Assembly (NCBI GenBank): GCA_965223165.1
Contig: CBDCVQ010000019.1
Span: 372,001 to 436,000, forward strand
Length of the DNA: 64,000 nt
DNA from: JABDMH01 sp965223165
GTDB taxonomy: Bacteria; Bacteroidota; Bacteroidia; Chitinophagales; Saprospiraceae
Direction of reading: 5' to 3'
Both the position numbers and the translations under genes were made by a program. The notes under the pieces were generated by a model. That model made no database searches. It was not told where the DNA came from and saw nothing but the letters and a program-made list of their open reading frames with translations. Below are positions 1 to 8,194 of this stretch, piece by piece. Positions within the stretch are counted from its first letter, which is position 1. Each line of letters begins with the position of its first letter.

Positions 1-1517
1 CCGTATCCATAAAGCAATGCGGGGTTACTACCATTCATTTGGATGCCCCGTTTGTGCGTAATAAACATGGGAACTGATGTACCATCTTTCGAATCGAAAA
101 AGACTTGACGGGTAATAAAATGCGAAGGATTATGTCCAATATCCCGCGAGGAAAATTTTGTCAGTTCGTGATTAATGAGATCATAATTGAAGATTGTTAA
201 TGGGAGCGTATATGTATCAAAACTAAACTGCAAGGTTCCCGTTTCAGAATCTCCTTGCAAATAAAAAACGGAACCAAGGGCTGGTAATTCAATATCTCGA
301 TCAAAGGAACCATCAGTTCCAAATATTTTCAATACACTTTTTACATCCTGCCGGTATGCAGCGATAATATGATGTCCTATCAGCCTAACATGTTGCAAAA
401 CATCGTCCGACTCAGGTATTACAACCTGCCAATTTTTTGGATCTTGGATTGAGACAGCAACAACCTTACCGTTTGGTGCATTTCGGGTTGTTTTTATATA
501 CAGTGTATCACCGCTTGACCCAAATATTTCGTGACTGCCATCACGACTATCATTCAGAGCTATTAGCAAATTATCGAAATCCGGATGCAATGGATTTTGA
601 AGATCAATAACTGAAACTTGGTGGAGACCAGCTTTCTGGTCGTAGATATAAATAAACCGTCCATCTTGAGATACTTTAGACCAGGTTGTTGCACCAATTT
701 CCTCCGGATCGGATTCAGCCAATATATGGTCTTGTTCGATCGGCGTGTCTAATTTATGATAAAATACTTTGCTTTCCCTGTCTACACCGTCATCATCAAT
801 ATTCATGTATTTGTAATAAACAAACCCTTTGCTATCTGCTGTCCAATATGGCGCATTAAATTTGATGCCCGGGATCTGGTCCTTTAAATCTTCATCAGCG
901 AGAATATCCCGCACGCGGACTTCCATCTCCCTCTTTCCATAAGGAGACACGGCATAAAGCACGTATTTGCTATCAGGAGATATTCTTACATGACTTACAT
1001 TCATTTTTTCATTTGGAAAAAGAAGCTTAGGTGTTAATATCGGCGTTTTAGTCCCTCCCAATGAATCCATCATAACATAAGACATTGTTCCATCACCTGA
1101 CTTGGATTGAGAAATCCAATAAGACCATTGCCTCCGGGGAACAAATGGACTCGGAATTTCTTGAAGTTCATTGTATCTTTCTAAAAAATGGGTTCGCCAG
1201 TCCAAGCTGTCAAGGTAATTTCTGGATATATCATTTTGTGAATCAATCCATTTTTCTGTCTCAGGGGAGCCAACTGACTCCAGCCAGCGAAAAGGATCCT
1301 TAACTAATTTACCGTGGTAGTCATCTGTGTGATCAACCTGCTTCGTGACCGGATATTGAATGGATTGACTGTAAAGTATATGAACACTAAAAGCAGTAAA
1401 TACAAAAGTGGTAATCACGAAATTTGGAATCATTCTCCAATTAGTTCTTTGATTGAATGATTTTTCTCTTTCACAGAAATTACATGCACTCCTTTTTATG
1501 TGAATAAATTCCTTCAT
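1..1517 (-). CDS. prolyl oligopeptidase, S9A family (partial, 3' end outside window)
   Basis: The gene runs off the left edge, so only about 505 N-terminal codons are visible. Past an N-terminal export signal the protein shows the S9A opening YPVTKQVDHTDDYHGK...DPFRWLE. A beta-propeller region follows, including VSHVRISPDSKYVLYAVS. The visible part ends with NPALLYGYG, which in this family begins the alpha/beta-hydrolase domain; the catalytic Ser, Asp and His would lie outside the window. Known members cleave short peptides after proline, and the leader suggests periplasmic action. ATG at 1517 is used here, but ATG at 1433 starts directly at a better signal peptide (MIPNFVITTFVFTAFS) and may be the true start. 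The start lies 28 nt downstream of an attC-like box, so the gene may be a cassette passenger. The family call is firm; the cassette status is inferred. Confidence 0.85.
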   Translation of the reverse strand, partial: MKEFIHIKRSACNFCEREKSFNQRTNWRMIPNFVITTFVFTAFSVHILYSQSIQYPVTKQVDHTDDYHGKLVKDPFRWLESVGSPETEKWIDSQNDISRNYLDSLDWRTHFLERYNELQEIPSPFVPRRQWSYWISQSKSGDGTMSYVMMDSLGGTKTPILTPKLLFPNEKMNVSHVRISPDSKYVLYAVSPYGKREMEVRVRDILADEDLKDQIPGIKFNAPYWTADSKGFVYYKYMNIDDDGVDRESKVFYHKLDTPIEQDHILAESDPEEIGATTWSKVSQDGRFIYIYDQKAGLHQVSVIDLQNPLHPDFDNLLIALNDSRDGSHEIFGSSGDTLYIKTTRNAPNGKVVAVSIQDPKNWQVVIPESDDVLQHVRLIGHHIIAAYRQDVKSVLKIFGTDGSFDRDIELPALGSVFYLQGDSETGTLQFSFDTYTLPLTIFNYDLINHELTKFSSRDIGHNPSHFITRQVFFDSKDGTSVPMFITHKRGIQMNGSNPALLYGY

Positions 1518-1540
1518 ATCTTGTAGTTTTTATCAAATAA

Positions 1541-1676
1541 CTGCCAACGTACAGGTGCATGCGGCGGCCCGCAGATGGCACATCGTTTATTTATGTTCTT
1601 ATTTTTATTTTCTCCTTGTCGTTCATTGGTACCTCAATGTCTTTTGGCGGGCTGATCGTCATGCACATAGTTGAAC
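1541..1676 (-). repeat. attC-like imperfect hairpin, site 1
   Basis: On the plus strand GTGCATG (1555-1561) pairs with CATGCAC (1660-1666), GCCCGC (1567-1572) with GCGGGC (1647-1652), and at the foot CAAC (1545-1548) with GTTG (1670-1673). The arms are offset by one to three bases, as with the extrahelical bases of integron attC sites. The CAAC box lies 28 nt before the ATG of the minus-strand oligopeptidase. The other foot, GTTGAAC, coincides with the left end of the integrase-bearing repeat. Recognition as attC is an inference from structure and position. Confidence 0.45.
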
Positions 1677-2196
1677 TAAATCGCCTATCGGCGATGGCTG
1701 GCTGAAGTCGCGAGAATTTTAGCATTCAGGAGTATTTACTCATCTAAAATTCTGAAAGAATGAAAAAGACCAAGCGAAACAGCCGAACCATCATCGACAG
1801 GGCGAAAGCAGAAGTTAAGGGTTTTCACCCAATGTATGCCAGGTTGGAGCAGAAAGTACAACTTGGTGGATTGTCAGAGTCGACATTGAAGAACTACGGC
1901 CGGTGCATTGCCAAGATTAGCGTGCATTTTGGCTGTCCATCCCATGAGCTGCAGGAGGAGCAGATCAATGGTTACTTGCAATTTCTATTGATCAAAGAGA
2001 AGCCGTCGAGGAGCTACTTCAAGCACACGATCTATGGACTGCGATTTCTGTTTAGAGTCTACGGCCGTGAAGACAAAGCCCTGAAGCTCCCTAGCCTCAA
2101 GCGAGGCAACCCACTTCCGGTGGTGTTGAGCAAGAAGGAATGTAAGAGACTATTCAAATCGGGTCGTATCCTCAAGCACCGGGTGATGCTGAGTCT
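1671..2196 (+). repeat. 526-bp integrase-bearing repeat, copy 1
   Basis: This segment is repeated almost base for base at 3438-3963. Both copies begin TTGAACTAAATCG, share a roughly 85-bp leader and contain the 5' part of the same recombinase gene. Homology stops at GAGTCT in both. Copy 1 continues into more of the gene, whereas copy 2 is cut off there. The two are diverged copies of one insertion element related to IS91-type elements of Bacteroidota. Confidence 0.8.
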
Positions 2197-2257
2197 GATT
2201 CATAGTGCCGGCCTTCGGTCGCAGGAAGTGCGCAATCTAAGATGGCCGGATATTGTA
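1760..2257 (+). pseudogene. IS91-associated tyrosine recombinase, 3'-truncated (copy 1)
   Basis: The open frame begins MKKTKRNSRTIIDRAKAEV and has an N-terminal SAM-like DNA-binding domain (LSESTLKNYGRCIAKI, then YFKHTIYGLRFLFRV). It enters the catalytic domain at LPVVLSKKECKRLF and keeps the box I region SAGLRSQEVRNLRW with its arginine. At about 2257 the sequence switches into a transposase remnant, so the box II residues and the tyrosine nucleophile are missing; the fused frame stops at 2380. Recombinases of this type usually sit beside IS91-family Y2 transposases in Bacteroidota. It is inactive as it stands. The second copy at 3527 carries frameshifts. Confidence 0.75.
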
Positions 2258-2522
2258 AGCCGCCACCGAGTAGGACCGGTCTCATTAAGTACCCGGCCAG
2301 CTATAGCCATCACATCTTCAAGCATACTATCGGATGATCGAAGTGGGGTGGTGGAAACAAATCTTATTTCCAGGCGATAAACCCACATCATCAACCTGGG
2401 TAGACTCTGGGCAAAGCAACAACTCCTAGTGACCGTATGTCCTAATTGCAGGCAAGGGCATCTAGTGGCTGTCGCCGAGATCCCAAAAACAACGAGGGCC
2501 TCCGCAATGGATCGCGACGGAT
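2258..2522 (+). pseudogene. IS91-type transposase remnant with internal deletion
   Basis: This stretch is homologous to 5056-5478. It encodes scraps of a Y2 (rolling-circle) transposase C-terminal half: KPPPSRTGLIKYPA and, near the end, a cysteine segment CPNCRQGHLVAV that resembles the zinc-binding tail. Relative to the longer copy it lacks about 150 bp. The junction falls at a GGT shared by both edges, which points to a deletion between very short repeats. The homology to the other copy ends at GGATCC near 2522, probably the element end. No intact frame remains. Confidence 0.6.
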
Positions 2523-2804
2523 CCACTTCAAAATCAATCTCTCAAAGAACTTGTGTCATGACGCGAGCCATGGATGATATTGCATTAACTGAAATTCTGC
2601 TACGTGATTTGCTGTCAGAGTCCCGGCTTTATCGAAATGGCGCGCTCCCCTCGTCCCAATTGTTCGTTGATTACCGCGTCTGACAGTAGCATCCTTGCAA
2701 TATTTCCCTTGCTTTTTCCTAGGTGCTCATCAGTTCAACACAGGATTCAAATTGGGTTCCCGTGTACGAGGCCAGGCTGTGCCGACCACTTGAATCCTTA
2801 TTTA

Positions 2805-3302
2805 TTAGCAGTTCTTGTTTTTTTCATTTTGTCGATTCCGTACTCGAGTTACATTTTCCACATTCTGGTTGGTCATCTTTTGAGTTCTAATAAGTGTTCT
2901 CACGCCATGAATCATAATCATTGATGCTTTTCCAGTTTCAATGAAATATTTCAAGTCATCACCATTTTCAAGTTCAACTAATCCAAATGTTACCTGGTCG
3001 CCTTCGTATCCCTTAAAGTCTCCATATCCTTTGTCCGTTGCTCCCGATAAACTTTCAGCTCTTTCTCTTCCGTTCTCTACCGTAATAAGTTTCTGGGTAG
3101 TCAAAATGCTATAGTTTTCTCCATCAATTAAAGTCGAACAGATTATCAGTTCATCTTCAGTCAAGTTTAATGAAAGTCCTTGATAGGGAAAGTCTAAATT
3201 CGATTCATAAAACTTTGTCCACTTAAAATCATATGGTTTCATTGTGCTTCTCTTTATAGAAGCGACAGAAGTATTATGTATCGATTTATCTGACTTTCTC
3301 AT
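2805..3302 (-). CDS. hypothetical protein, possible integron-cassette gene
   Basis: A 165-residue protein, or 145 residues if translation starts at the inner ATG at 3242 (MKPYDFKWTKFYESNLDF). I do not recognise the family. It is hydrophilic, has no signal peptide or membrane segment, and ends in a very basic tail (RVRNRQNEKNKNC). The middle (LIICSTLIDGENYSILTTQK) alternates like beta strands. It stands alone on the minus strand between mobile-element remnants, and the upstream ATG lies 15 nt after the foot of an attC-like hairpin (3312-3443). AT-richer than the core genes to the right, which agrees with acquired DNA. Confidence 0.55.
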   Translation of the reverse strand: MRKSDKSIHNTSVASIKRSTMKPYDFKWTKFYESNLDFPYQGLSLNLTEDELIICSTLIDGENYSILTTQKLITVENGRERAESLSGATDKGYGDFKGYEGDQVTFGLVELENGDDLKYFIETGKASMIMIHGVRTLIRTQKMTNQNVENVTRVRNRQNEKNKNC

Positions 3303-3311
3303 TTCTGATTA

Positions 3312-3443
3312 CTGCTAACGGTCAGTCTATCGGACGTGCCGTTTCGGTGGTTTTGCTCTTCATGTTATCCTTGTATCGACCTTGGCCGTGCTGTGTCATT
3401 GCGGTGATCAAAGTCCGGCATGTCATGATAGGCATTGTTGAAC
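3312..3443 (-). repeat. attC-like imperfect hairpin, site 2
   Basis: CTAT (3327-3330) pairs with ATAG (3428-3431), GACGTGCCG (3333-3341) pairs with CGGCATGTC (3416-3424) with one mismatch, and the foot boxes are AAC (3317-3319) and GTT (3437-3439). The arms differ in sequence from site 1, while size, offset and foot boxes are alike. The minus-strand hypothetical gene starts 15 nt downstream of the AAC box. The outer foot GTTGAAC again meets the left end of the integrase repeat. Confidence 0.45.
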
Positions 3444-3526
3444 TAAATCGGCTATCGGCGATGGCTGGCTGAAGTCGCGAGAATTTCAGAACTCAAGAGT
3501 ATTTACTCATCTAGAATTCTGAAAGA

Positions 3527-3963
3527 ATGAAAAAGACTAAGCGAAACAGCCGAACCATCATCGACAGGGGAAAGCAGAAGTTAAGGGTTTTCGCCCAATG
3601 TATGCCAGGTTGGAGCAGAAAGTACAACTTGGTGGATTGTCAGAGTCGACATTGAAGCACTACGGCCGATGCATTGCCAAGATTAGCGTGCATTTTGTCT
3701 GTCCGGCACATGAGTTGGAAGAGGAGCAGATCAATGGTTACTTGCAATCTCTATTGACCAAAGAGAAGCCGTCGAGGAGCTACTTCAAGCACACGATCTA
3801 TGGACTGCGATTTCTGTTTAGAGTCTGCGGCCGTGAAGACAAAGCCCTGAAGCTCCCTAGCCTCAAGCGAAGCAACCCACTTCCGGTGGTGTTGAGCAAC
3901 AAGGAATGTAAAGACTATATTCAAATCGGGTCGTATCCTCAAGCATCGGGTGATGCTGAGTCT
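3527..3963 (+). pseudogene. IS91-associated tyrosine recombinase, frameshifted and truncated (copy 2)
   Basis: Second copy of the recombinase gene at 1760. Its ATG is at 3527, but a single base is missing where copy 1 reads GGGCGAAAG (here GGGGAAAG), which shifts the frame after about 13 codons. A second indel near 3910 breaks the frame again, and homology ends at 3963 inside the start of the catalytic domain. The longest remaining open piece is 3598-3978. The break coincides with the stop codon of the convergent CPBP gene, so the truncating event also set the 3' end of that gene. Confidence 0.8.
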
Positions 3964-4720
3964 AGTTTTCCTTTTTAAAGTCTTTCACGATTAACCAGTA
4001 CCCAAACCATCCCAATGGTAGAGTAACCAATATTGAAACAATACTTTCGACAATGCCCCAATTACCTATGATCTGTCCAATCATATCAGGGTCTCCTATA
4101 TTTCCGATTACAGCGTCAATAATTCCGTGCATGACTGCAGCAAGCCAAACAATGTTGGTTTCATGAACAAGGCCTGCAAAGCACATGCTTATCAGAAAAG
4201 CAAAAAAAACAGTAGCAACTTTAAAATAAATCCAATGTATATTCCCAGGGTCCTGTGGAATGGCAATAAGATGTACCAACCCAAAAATCATTGAACTAAT
4301 AATTGCTGCCTTCAGTATTCCCTTTTTTGTGTGTCCCCATGCCATAATCATACACCCCATTGCTATAGCGTGCATAATTACTTCTTCTCCAATTCCTACA
4401 AACAGCATACTAATGGCATGCCATTTATCCGGAAAACTTTTGTATCCGCCAAACAAAAAAGGAACGAGCAATGTAGCTATTAGTGGAACTAAATAATAAT
4501 GGAACTTATTCCACTTAGGTTTTGAAGTAAGGTATAATTCCTTGGGTCTATTTATAATCAAAGCAATCAGCACGGCTCCAATGGCCATATAAAAAGCATT
4601 GCTATATATTGGGTCAACCGGCAATAGTCCCGACATGATTCCACTGAATACTATGCATACGATCAGCGCTAATATGGAAAAAGAAATTACCCATTTTTTG
4701 ATTTTAAGCTTTTCGTACAT
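3962..4720 (-). CDS. CPBP family intramembrane metalloprotease-like protein
   Basis: A 252-residue polytopic membrane protein with about seven or eight hydrophobic segments. The three CPBP/Abi blocks are present: EEVIMHA near residue 112, IFGLVHL near 145 and AAVMHGIIDA near 195. These supply the glutamates and histidines expected to bind the catalytic metal. Block 1 normally reads EExxxR; here the arginine position is histidine. Known members process membrane substrates or prenylated proteins, or give bacteriocin immunity; the substrate here cannot be told. Its TAG stop is formed at the junction with the broken integrase copy, so a few C-terminal residues may have been lost. The ATG lies 26 nt after the CAAC foot of an attC-like hairpin. 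Confidence 0.8.
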   Translation of the reverse strand: MYEKLKIKKWVISFSILALIVCIVFSGIMSGLLPVDPIYSNAFYMAIGAVLIALIINRPKELYLTSKPKWNKFHYYLVPLIATLLVPFLFGGYKSFPDKWHAISMLFVGIGEEVIMHAIAMGCMIMAWGHTKKGILKAAIISSMIFGLVHLIAIPQDPGNIHWIYFKVATVFFAFLISMCFAGLVHETNIVWLAAVMHGIIDAVIGNIGDPDMIGQIIGNWGIVESIVSILVTLPLGWFGYWLIVKDFKKEN

Positions 4721-4742
4721 AGTTGTTTTCTATTTTAATTAC

Positions 4743-4853
4743 CACCAACACAAAGGAATGTCTGCCTCACAATGCCGAGGCGATCAGGTACAGGGTAGTG
4801 TCAGACGCAGACATGTCCCCGACCATAAATGTCGGGATCCATGATAGTTGAAC
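4743..4853 (-). repeat. attC-like imperfect hairpin, site 3
   Basis: ATGTCTGC (4758-4765) pairs exactly with GCAGACAT (4807-4814), and a nested CCGAC/GTCGG stem lies in the far arm. The feet are CAAC (4746-4749) and GTTGAAC (4847-4853), the same outer box as at sites 1 and 2. The CPBP gene starts 26 nt downstream on the minus strand. The site is the left part of a 285-bp repeat also found at 5927. Confidence 0.4.
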
Positions 4854-5030
4854 GAGGCCGTATTGACAAGATCGCTGGTATCTGTGCTGACAGTATCGTC
4901 AGTAGCCTGATGATCCATATAGGAAAACGTAGGACACGCCATCGGGCGTAGAAGATAGTGTTTTGCAGTGACAGATGCCAGATGTAGGCTCATTGTGGGT
5001 TGATCCAGCCCATTTATAGATGGTAAGGAG
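4746..5030. repeat. 285-bp imperfect direct repeat, copy A
   Basis: This stretch is about 88-90% identical by eye to 5927-6210, starting at CAACACAAAGG and ending at GATGGT(A/G)AGG. It contains several small palindromes and no convincing reading frame on either strand. In copy A an IS91-type transposase remnant follows immediately; in copy B it does not. It could be the leader of that element or part of a cassette attC region. Confidence 0.7.
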
Positions 5031-5478
5031 CTTTACCAGCACAAACGGGTCGTGTACCGCAAGCCGCCACCGAGTAGGACCGGTCTCATTAAGTACCCGG
5101 CCAGATACACCCATCCAATAGCCATTACATCTTCAAGAATACTATCGCATGATCGTAGTGGGGTGGTCTTCAGTTACAAAGACTATCGCCACAGCAATCA
5201 GACAAAGACCTTGACCCTGCATCCTTGGAATTCGTCCGCAGACTGGCACAGCATATCCTGCCTCACGGCTTTACACGGATAAGGCACTACGGTATTTCAC
5301 ATTCGCGGTGGAAACAAATCTTATTTCCAGGCGATAAACCCACATCATCAACCTGGATGGAATTCTGGGCAAGCAACAACTGCTAGTGACCCTATGCCCC
5401 CGTTGCTAGCTAGGGCATGTAGTGGCTGCGGCTGAGATCCCAAAACAACGAGGACCTCCGCAATGGATCGCGACGGAT
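5028..5478 (+). pseudogene. IS91-type (Y2) transposase remnant
   Basis: The frame reads LYQHKRVVYRKPPPSRTG, then YPARYTHPIAITSSRILSHD and VVFSYKDYRHSN. This is the stretch that in IS91-family transposases reads roughly VVYxKPPxxGP...YLGRYTHRxAIS...FxxKDYR. The frame breaks near 5282, but homology to the tail of the transposase goes on to about 5478, including the CPRC-like zinc-ribbon region, which has a stop codon in it. The N-terminal half with the catalytic tyrosines is absent. The remnant ends abruptly inside a truncated host gene at 5480. Confidence 0.7.
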
Positions 5479-5479
5479 C

Positions 5480-5571
5480 CCTTGAAGAACCTCGCCAATC
5501 TCCTGGAAAGAGTAAGGTCCTTCTTCATACAACTGATTTAGCACATAGTCCAGTTTTTCTGCATGTTTCAT
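5480..5571 (-). pseudogene. 5' fragment of a small gene cut off by the transposase remnant
   Basis: From ATG at 5571 the minus strand reads MKHAEKLDYVLNQLYEEGPY and then SFQEIGEVLQG before entering transposase-derived sequence at about 5480. It looks like the start of a helical, winged-helix-like protein, but the family was not identified. The break at the element end suggests that insertion removed the rest. Confidence 0.4.
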
Positions 5572-5593
5572 AGTAACAAGATTAACTCCATTC

Positions 5594-5905
5594 TCAAATC
5601 ATCGCCCGATCGCTTCGTTCAGGGCGGTATCTCTTCATCCATCTATCTCCTTCAATCCAAAATGTCACATTAAAATAGACCTCCAAGATCATAGGTGAAA
5701 CTTGGCAGTAGAGGCACAATTCTTGGCCGTCATTTCTAGTACAAAGTATCTTGTAGTAGTATCGACTTACTGTCCATCCATCAGATATATGTATATGAAA
5801 TTTTATGGATTTTGGCAGGTGCCGAACCTTGTGAAGCTCCATAATATTATGTGTACTGGTCAGTCTCTTCTGAATGATTCTCCTGTGCCTAAGTATTTTT
5901 TTCAA
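5594..5905 (-). CDS. hypothetical protein, possible integron-cassette gene
   Basis: A 103-residue basic protein of unknown family, rich in aromatic residues (DGWTVSRYYYKILC, then YFNVTFWIEGDRWMKRY). No signal peptide or known motif is visible. Its start lies 22 nt after the CAAC foot of attC-like site 4, the same spacing as for the neighbouring minus-strand genes, and this is the main reason to keep it. It could also be a chance frame. Confidence 0.3.
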   Translation of the reverse strand: MKKILRHRRIIQKRLTSTHNIMELHKVRHLPKSIKFHIHISDGWTVSRYYYKILCTRNDGQELCLYCQVSPMILEVYFNVTFWIEGDRWMKRYRPERSDRAMI

Positions 5906-5923
5906 TTCCTACAAATTTATAGC

Positions 5924-6035
5924 GCACAACACAAAGGAATGCCTGCGTCACAATGCTGAGGCGATCAGGGTTCAGGGTAGTGTCAGACGCAGACATGTCC
6001 CCGACCATGAACGTCGGGATCCATGACAGTTGAAC
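5924..6035 (-). repeat. attC-like imperfect hairpin, site 4
   Basis: GCCTGCGTC (5941-5949) pairs with GACGCAGAC (5986-5994) with one mismatch. The feet are CAAC (5927-5930; minus strand GTTGTGC, a common attC R' box) and GTTGAAC (6029-6035). The 103-residue hypothetical gene starts 22 nt downstream. Compared with site 3 each stem has a single mispair but at a different base, so pairing is held while sequence drifts. Confidence 0.4.
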
Positions 6036-6210
6036 GAGGCCGTGTTGACAAGATCGCTGGTATCTGTGCTGACAGTATCGTCAGTAGCCTGATGGTCAGT
6101 AAAGGGAAACGCAGGACACGCCATTGGGCGTAGAAGATAGTGTTTTGTAGCGAGAGATGCCAGAAGTGGGGTCATTGTGGGTTGATCCAGCCCATTTATG
6201 GATGGTGAGG
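5927..6210. repeat. 285-bp imperfect direct repeat, copy B
   Basis: Second copy of the repeat at 4746-5030. The left edge is again CAACACAAAGG; the right edge is near 6210, after which the two copies are unrelated. This copy is followed by about 630 bp without a recognisable gene rather than by a transposase remnant. Confidence 0.7.
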
Positions 6211-6841
6211 ATGTTTGAGTAGGGTTGAGAAGGGGTGGAAAAGGAGAAAACCGTGATTTTTGGCATAGGGGTTGAGGTCCACATGTGGCAGCTAGTGTAT
6301 TCATGGTCTGTTCCATCCTGTGATCTGGAGATTTGGTGGAGATCGAGGTGGCACTTTGTGGAGCAGTAGCTTAAGGAATGGCTTGTCAGGAGGAACCGGC
6401 AGGCATTCCTGGTCATCGGACTGGCTTTGGTCGCAAATGGATCATCGGGAGATATTGACCCCCCGATTCCGGTCATACAAATCCCGCCCCCCAAGCTAAA
6501 GAGGCGGTCTGCCCGAGCGAGTCGCGCCATCCTTGACTTTACGTAGTTTTTGAAGGGAGCTATCAAAGGGACCAGGGTCCCCTTTCTGCTTCCGAAGGAG
6601 GCTGGCGAGTGGAGCTGCTTGGGTTTTCTAGGCACCCCAACCCATCAGCTCTCTGCTCCCAAACACGTGGGAGATATCTTGCTACTGTGGCTTATTCTAA
6701 TCGACCTTGAGGTTCCGAAAGTGCAGAGGAAGGATTTTCAAGAAGCAGAATTTGCGCGCCACACTTCAACACTTCGCGGCGACAAATGGAACCACTGACC
6801 TACCATGGACTCTTATGGGCATTCTATTTTTGATTTCTTGA
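6211..6841. other. gap without a recognisable gene
   Basis: About 630 bp between the repeat and the pRiA4b-like gene. Several frames are open on both strands, but they read like chance translations of GC-rich DNA, with no family motif, no convincing start and no conserved neighbours. Part of it may be another decayed insertion element. Confidence 0.5.
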
Positions 6842-7402
6842 TTAAAAACCGAAGGACAAAACTCCAAAATTCTTCTCCCTCAATTTTTTATCAATTCGTT
6901 CCACTTCAAATTTCTCTGGATCCCATTTTCGTCCTAACCATTCCACCATTTCCTCATACTGCTCATGCTTCTTATCTTTCATTATACTTTCTAATTCCAT
7001 GTAGCCCCATACTCCGCCACAATCCTCTGGTGGACATGCCCTTTTTCCCTTTATGCATCTTGGATACCTTACACCCCGCTCCTTCTCTTTGATTTTTTCA
7101 AGTCTAATCGTATGAATCCAGGAATCTCCAAAATCATATTCATACTTCATTTTCGCTCCTTCGATACGCAAAAAGTCCCTTATTTTCATTCCAGTATAAT
7201 CATTTCCAAAATCATCCCATTTACTAGGAGGGGTATAATATGCATTTCCTATCATAAAATGATGTAAATGCCCATTCTTCCAGCCCATCGTCGTTTGCAC
7301 TATTTTATGCAATTCATCTAACTTGGTTTCCGGTGACACTTCAATCCGCCTCCATATGGGTGGCTCAGAATTGTCGAGCGTAATTTTCAGTTGATATATC
7401 AT
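6842..7402 (-). CDS. plasmid pRiA4b ORF-3 family protein
   Basis: A 186-residue cytoplasmic protein with the clear family signature: YQLKITLDNSEPPIWRRIEV at the start, LHKIVQTTMGWKNGHLHHF, then YEYDFGDSWIHTIRLEK and the cysteine-bearing CIKGKRACPPEDCGG. The family (PF07929-type) is found on plasmids and as a passenger of IS1096-like elements; its biochemical role is unknown. The length matches typical members, so the gene seems intact. It stands alone on the minus strand. A GTTAGAT box on the minus strand (AAC at 7426-7428) lies 24 nt before its start, as at the cassette-like genes to the left, but no long hairpin was found there. Confidence 0.9.
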   Translation of the reverse strand: MIYQLKITLDNSEPPIWRRIEVSPETKLDELHKIVQTTMGWKNGHLHHFMIGNAYYTPPSKWDDFGNDYTGMKIRDFLRIEGAKMKYEYDFGDSWIHTIRLEKIKEKERGVRYPRCIKGKRACPPEDCGGVWGYMELESIMKDKKHEQYEEMVEWLGRKWDPEKFEVERIDKKLREKNFGVLSFGF

Positions 7403-7655
7403 TTTTCGTTAATTTATAATCATCTAACTATTTAGCAGGCGTAAGGATGACTGAGGGTTCAACGAGGACATTGTGGGCATGAATACCTTGTTTAAAGGCA
7501 GAGTCGGGATGATGTTCGCTGATCTCCTATTGACGTAGGGGTGTATCCCATACCTGCTTATGCCATTTGAACTCTGGCTCACTGCCGGCTAGATCTTGTC
7601 CACCATCTGCACAATGGCCCACCCCAGAGTCCATACCTTGATCCACCCCCTCACC

Positions 7656-7885
7656 TAGTAGAGCTTCGCATTAAATCTTGTAGCTAATTCTAATGTCTTT
7701 GGTCCGCATACTTCGTTGCAAAGCCTCGCCATAGCTACGGCTATGTCTAGCCACCCACCCGCTTTCGCGGTTCCCTCACTTCTCGCATTGTCATGCTCGA
7801 CTCTACGAGATCGTTCGGTCATGCCTCGTCTGCGAACAAAATCCTATTAGAATTATTCAACATATCTAATGCGAAACGCTGCTAG
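7656..7885. repeat. MITE-like hairpin element, long variant (copy 1)
   Basis: It starts CTAGTAGAGCTTCGCATTA and ends with the inverted counterpart TAATGCGAAACGCTGCTAG. Both flanks match the elements at 55614-55778 and 61207-61372. This copy carries about 65 extra bases in the centre. The arms extend inward imperfectly, so the whole element can fold as one long hairpin. No reading frame is present; it is probably a non-autonomous mobile element. Confidence 0.75.
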
Positions 7886-7897
7886 ACGCAGCGTTGG

Positions 7898-8194
7898 TTA
7901 CTTTTGTCCCTTTGCCCCCCTGTTATTTGATCCGGTCTTCCTTCGTACCGGCCGAGTCTTCTTCGTACTACGCTTGCCCCTTGTTGGCGAGAGTTTAAAA
8001 CTTCTTCTACGCTGGTTCTTCGATGGTTTCTTCTGTTCCTCTAAGGCTTGTACCTGATCTATCAATGGCAACAGCCCATGCACCATGGCTCTTAACTCCT
8101 CTCGGGAGGCAGCCTTCATGCGCTCTCCTCTATTTGCTTTATCCGGTTTCATACACAGCAAAGATCGCATATGTATATCGTTATTCTTCAGCAT
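7898..8194 (-). pseudogene. possible IS66-like transposase N-terminal fragment
   Basis: The 98-residue frame reads VQALEEQKKPSKNQRRRSF, then a serine/lysine-rich stretch RPVRRKTGSNNRGAKGQK. This resembles the part of IS66-type transposases that reads roughly NSxNSSxPPSSD...LRxKTGRKxGGQxGHxG. The frame ends at the hairpin element on its left, which would have cut the gene after the N-terminal region. The resemblance is weak and the call tentative. Confidence 0.35.

Noticed and set aside
6096..6635. 179-residue minus-strand frame
   Set aside because: It starts in unrecognised DNA and runs into the 285-bp repeat, where copy A is interrupted by stops in the matching frame; no motif is seen.
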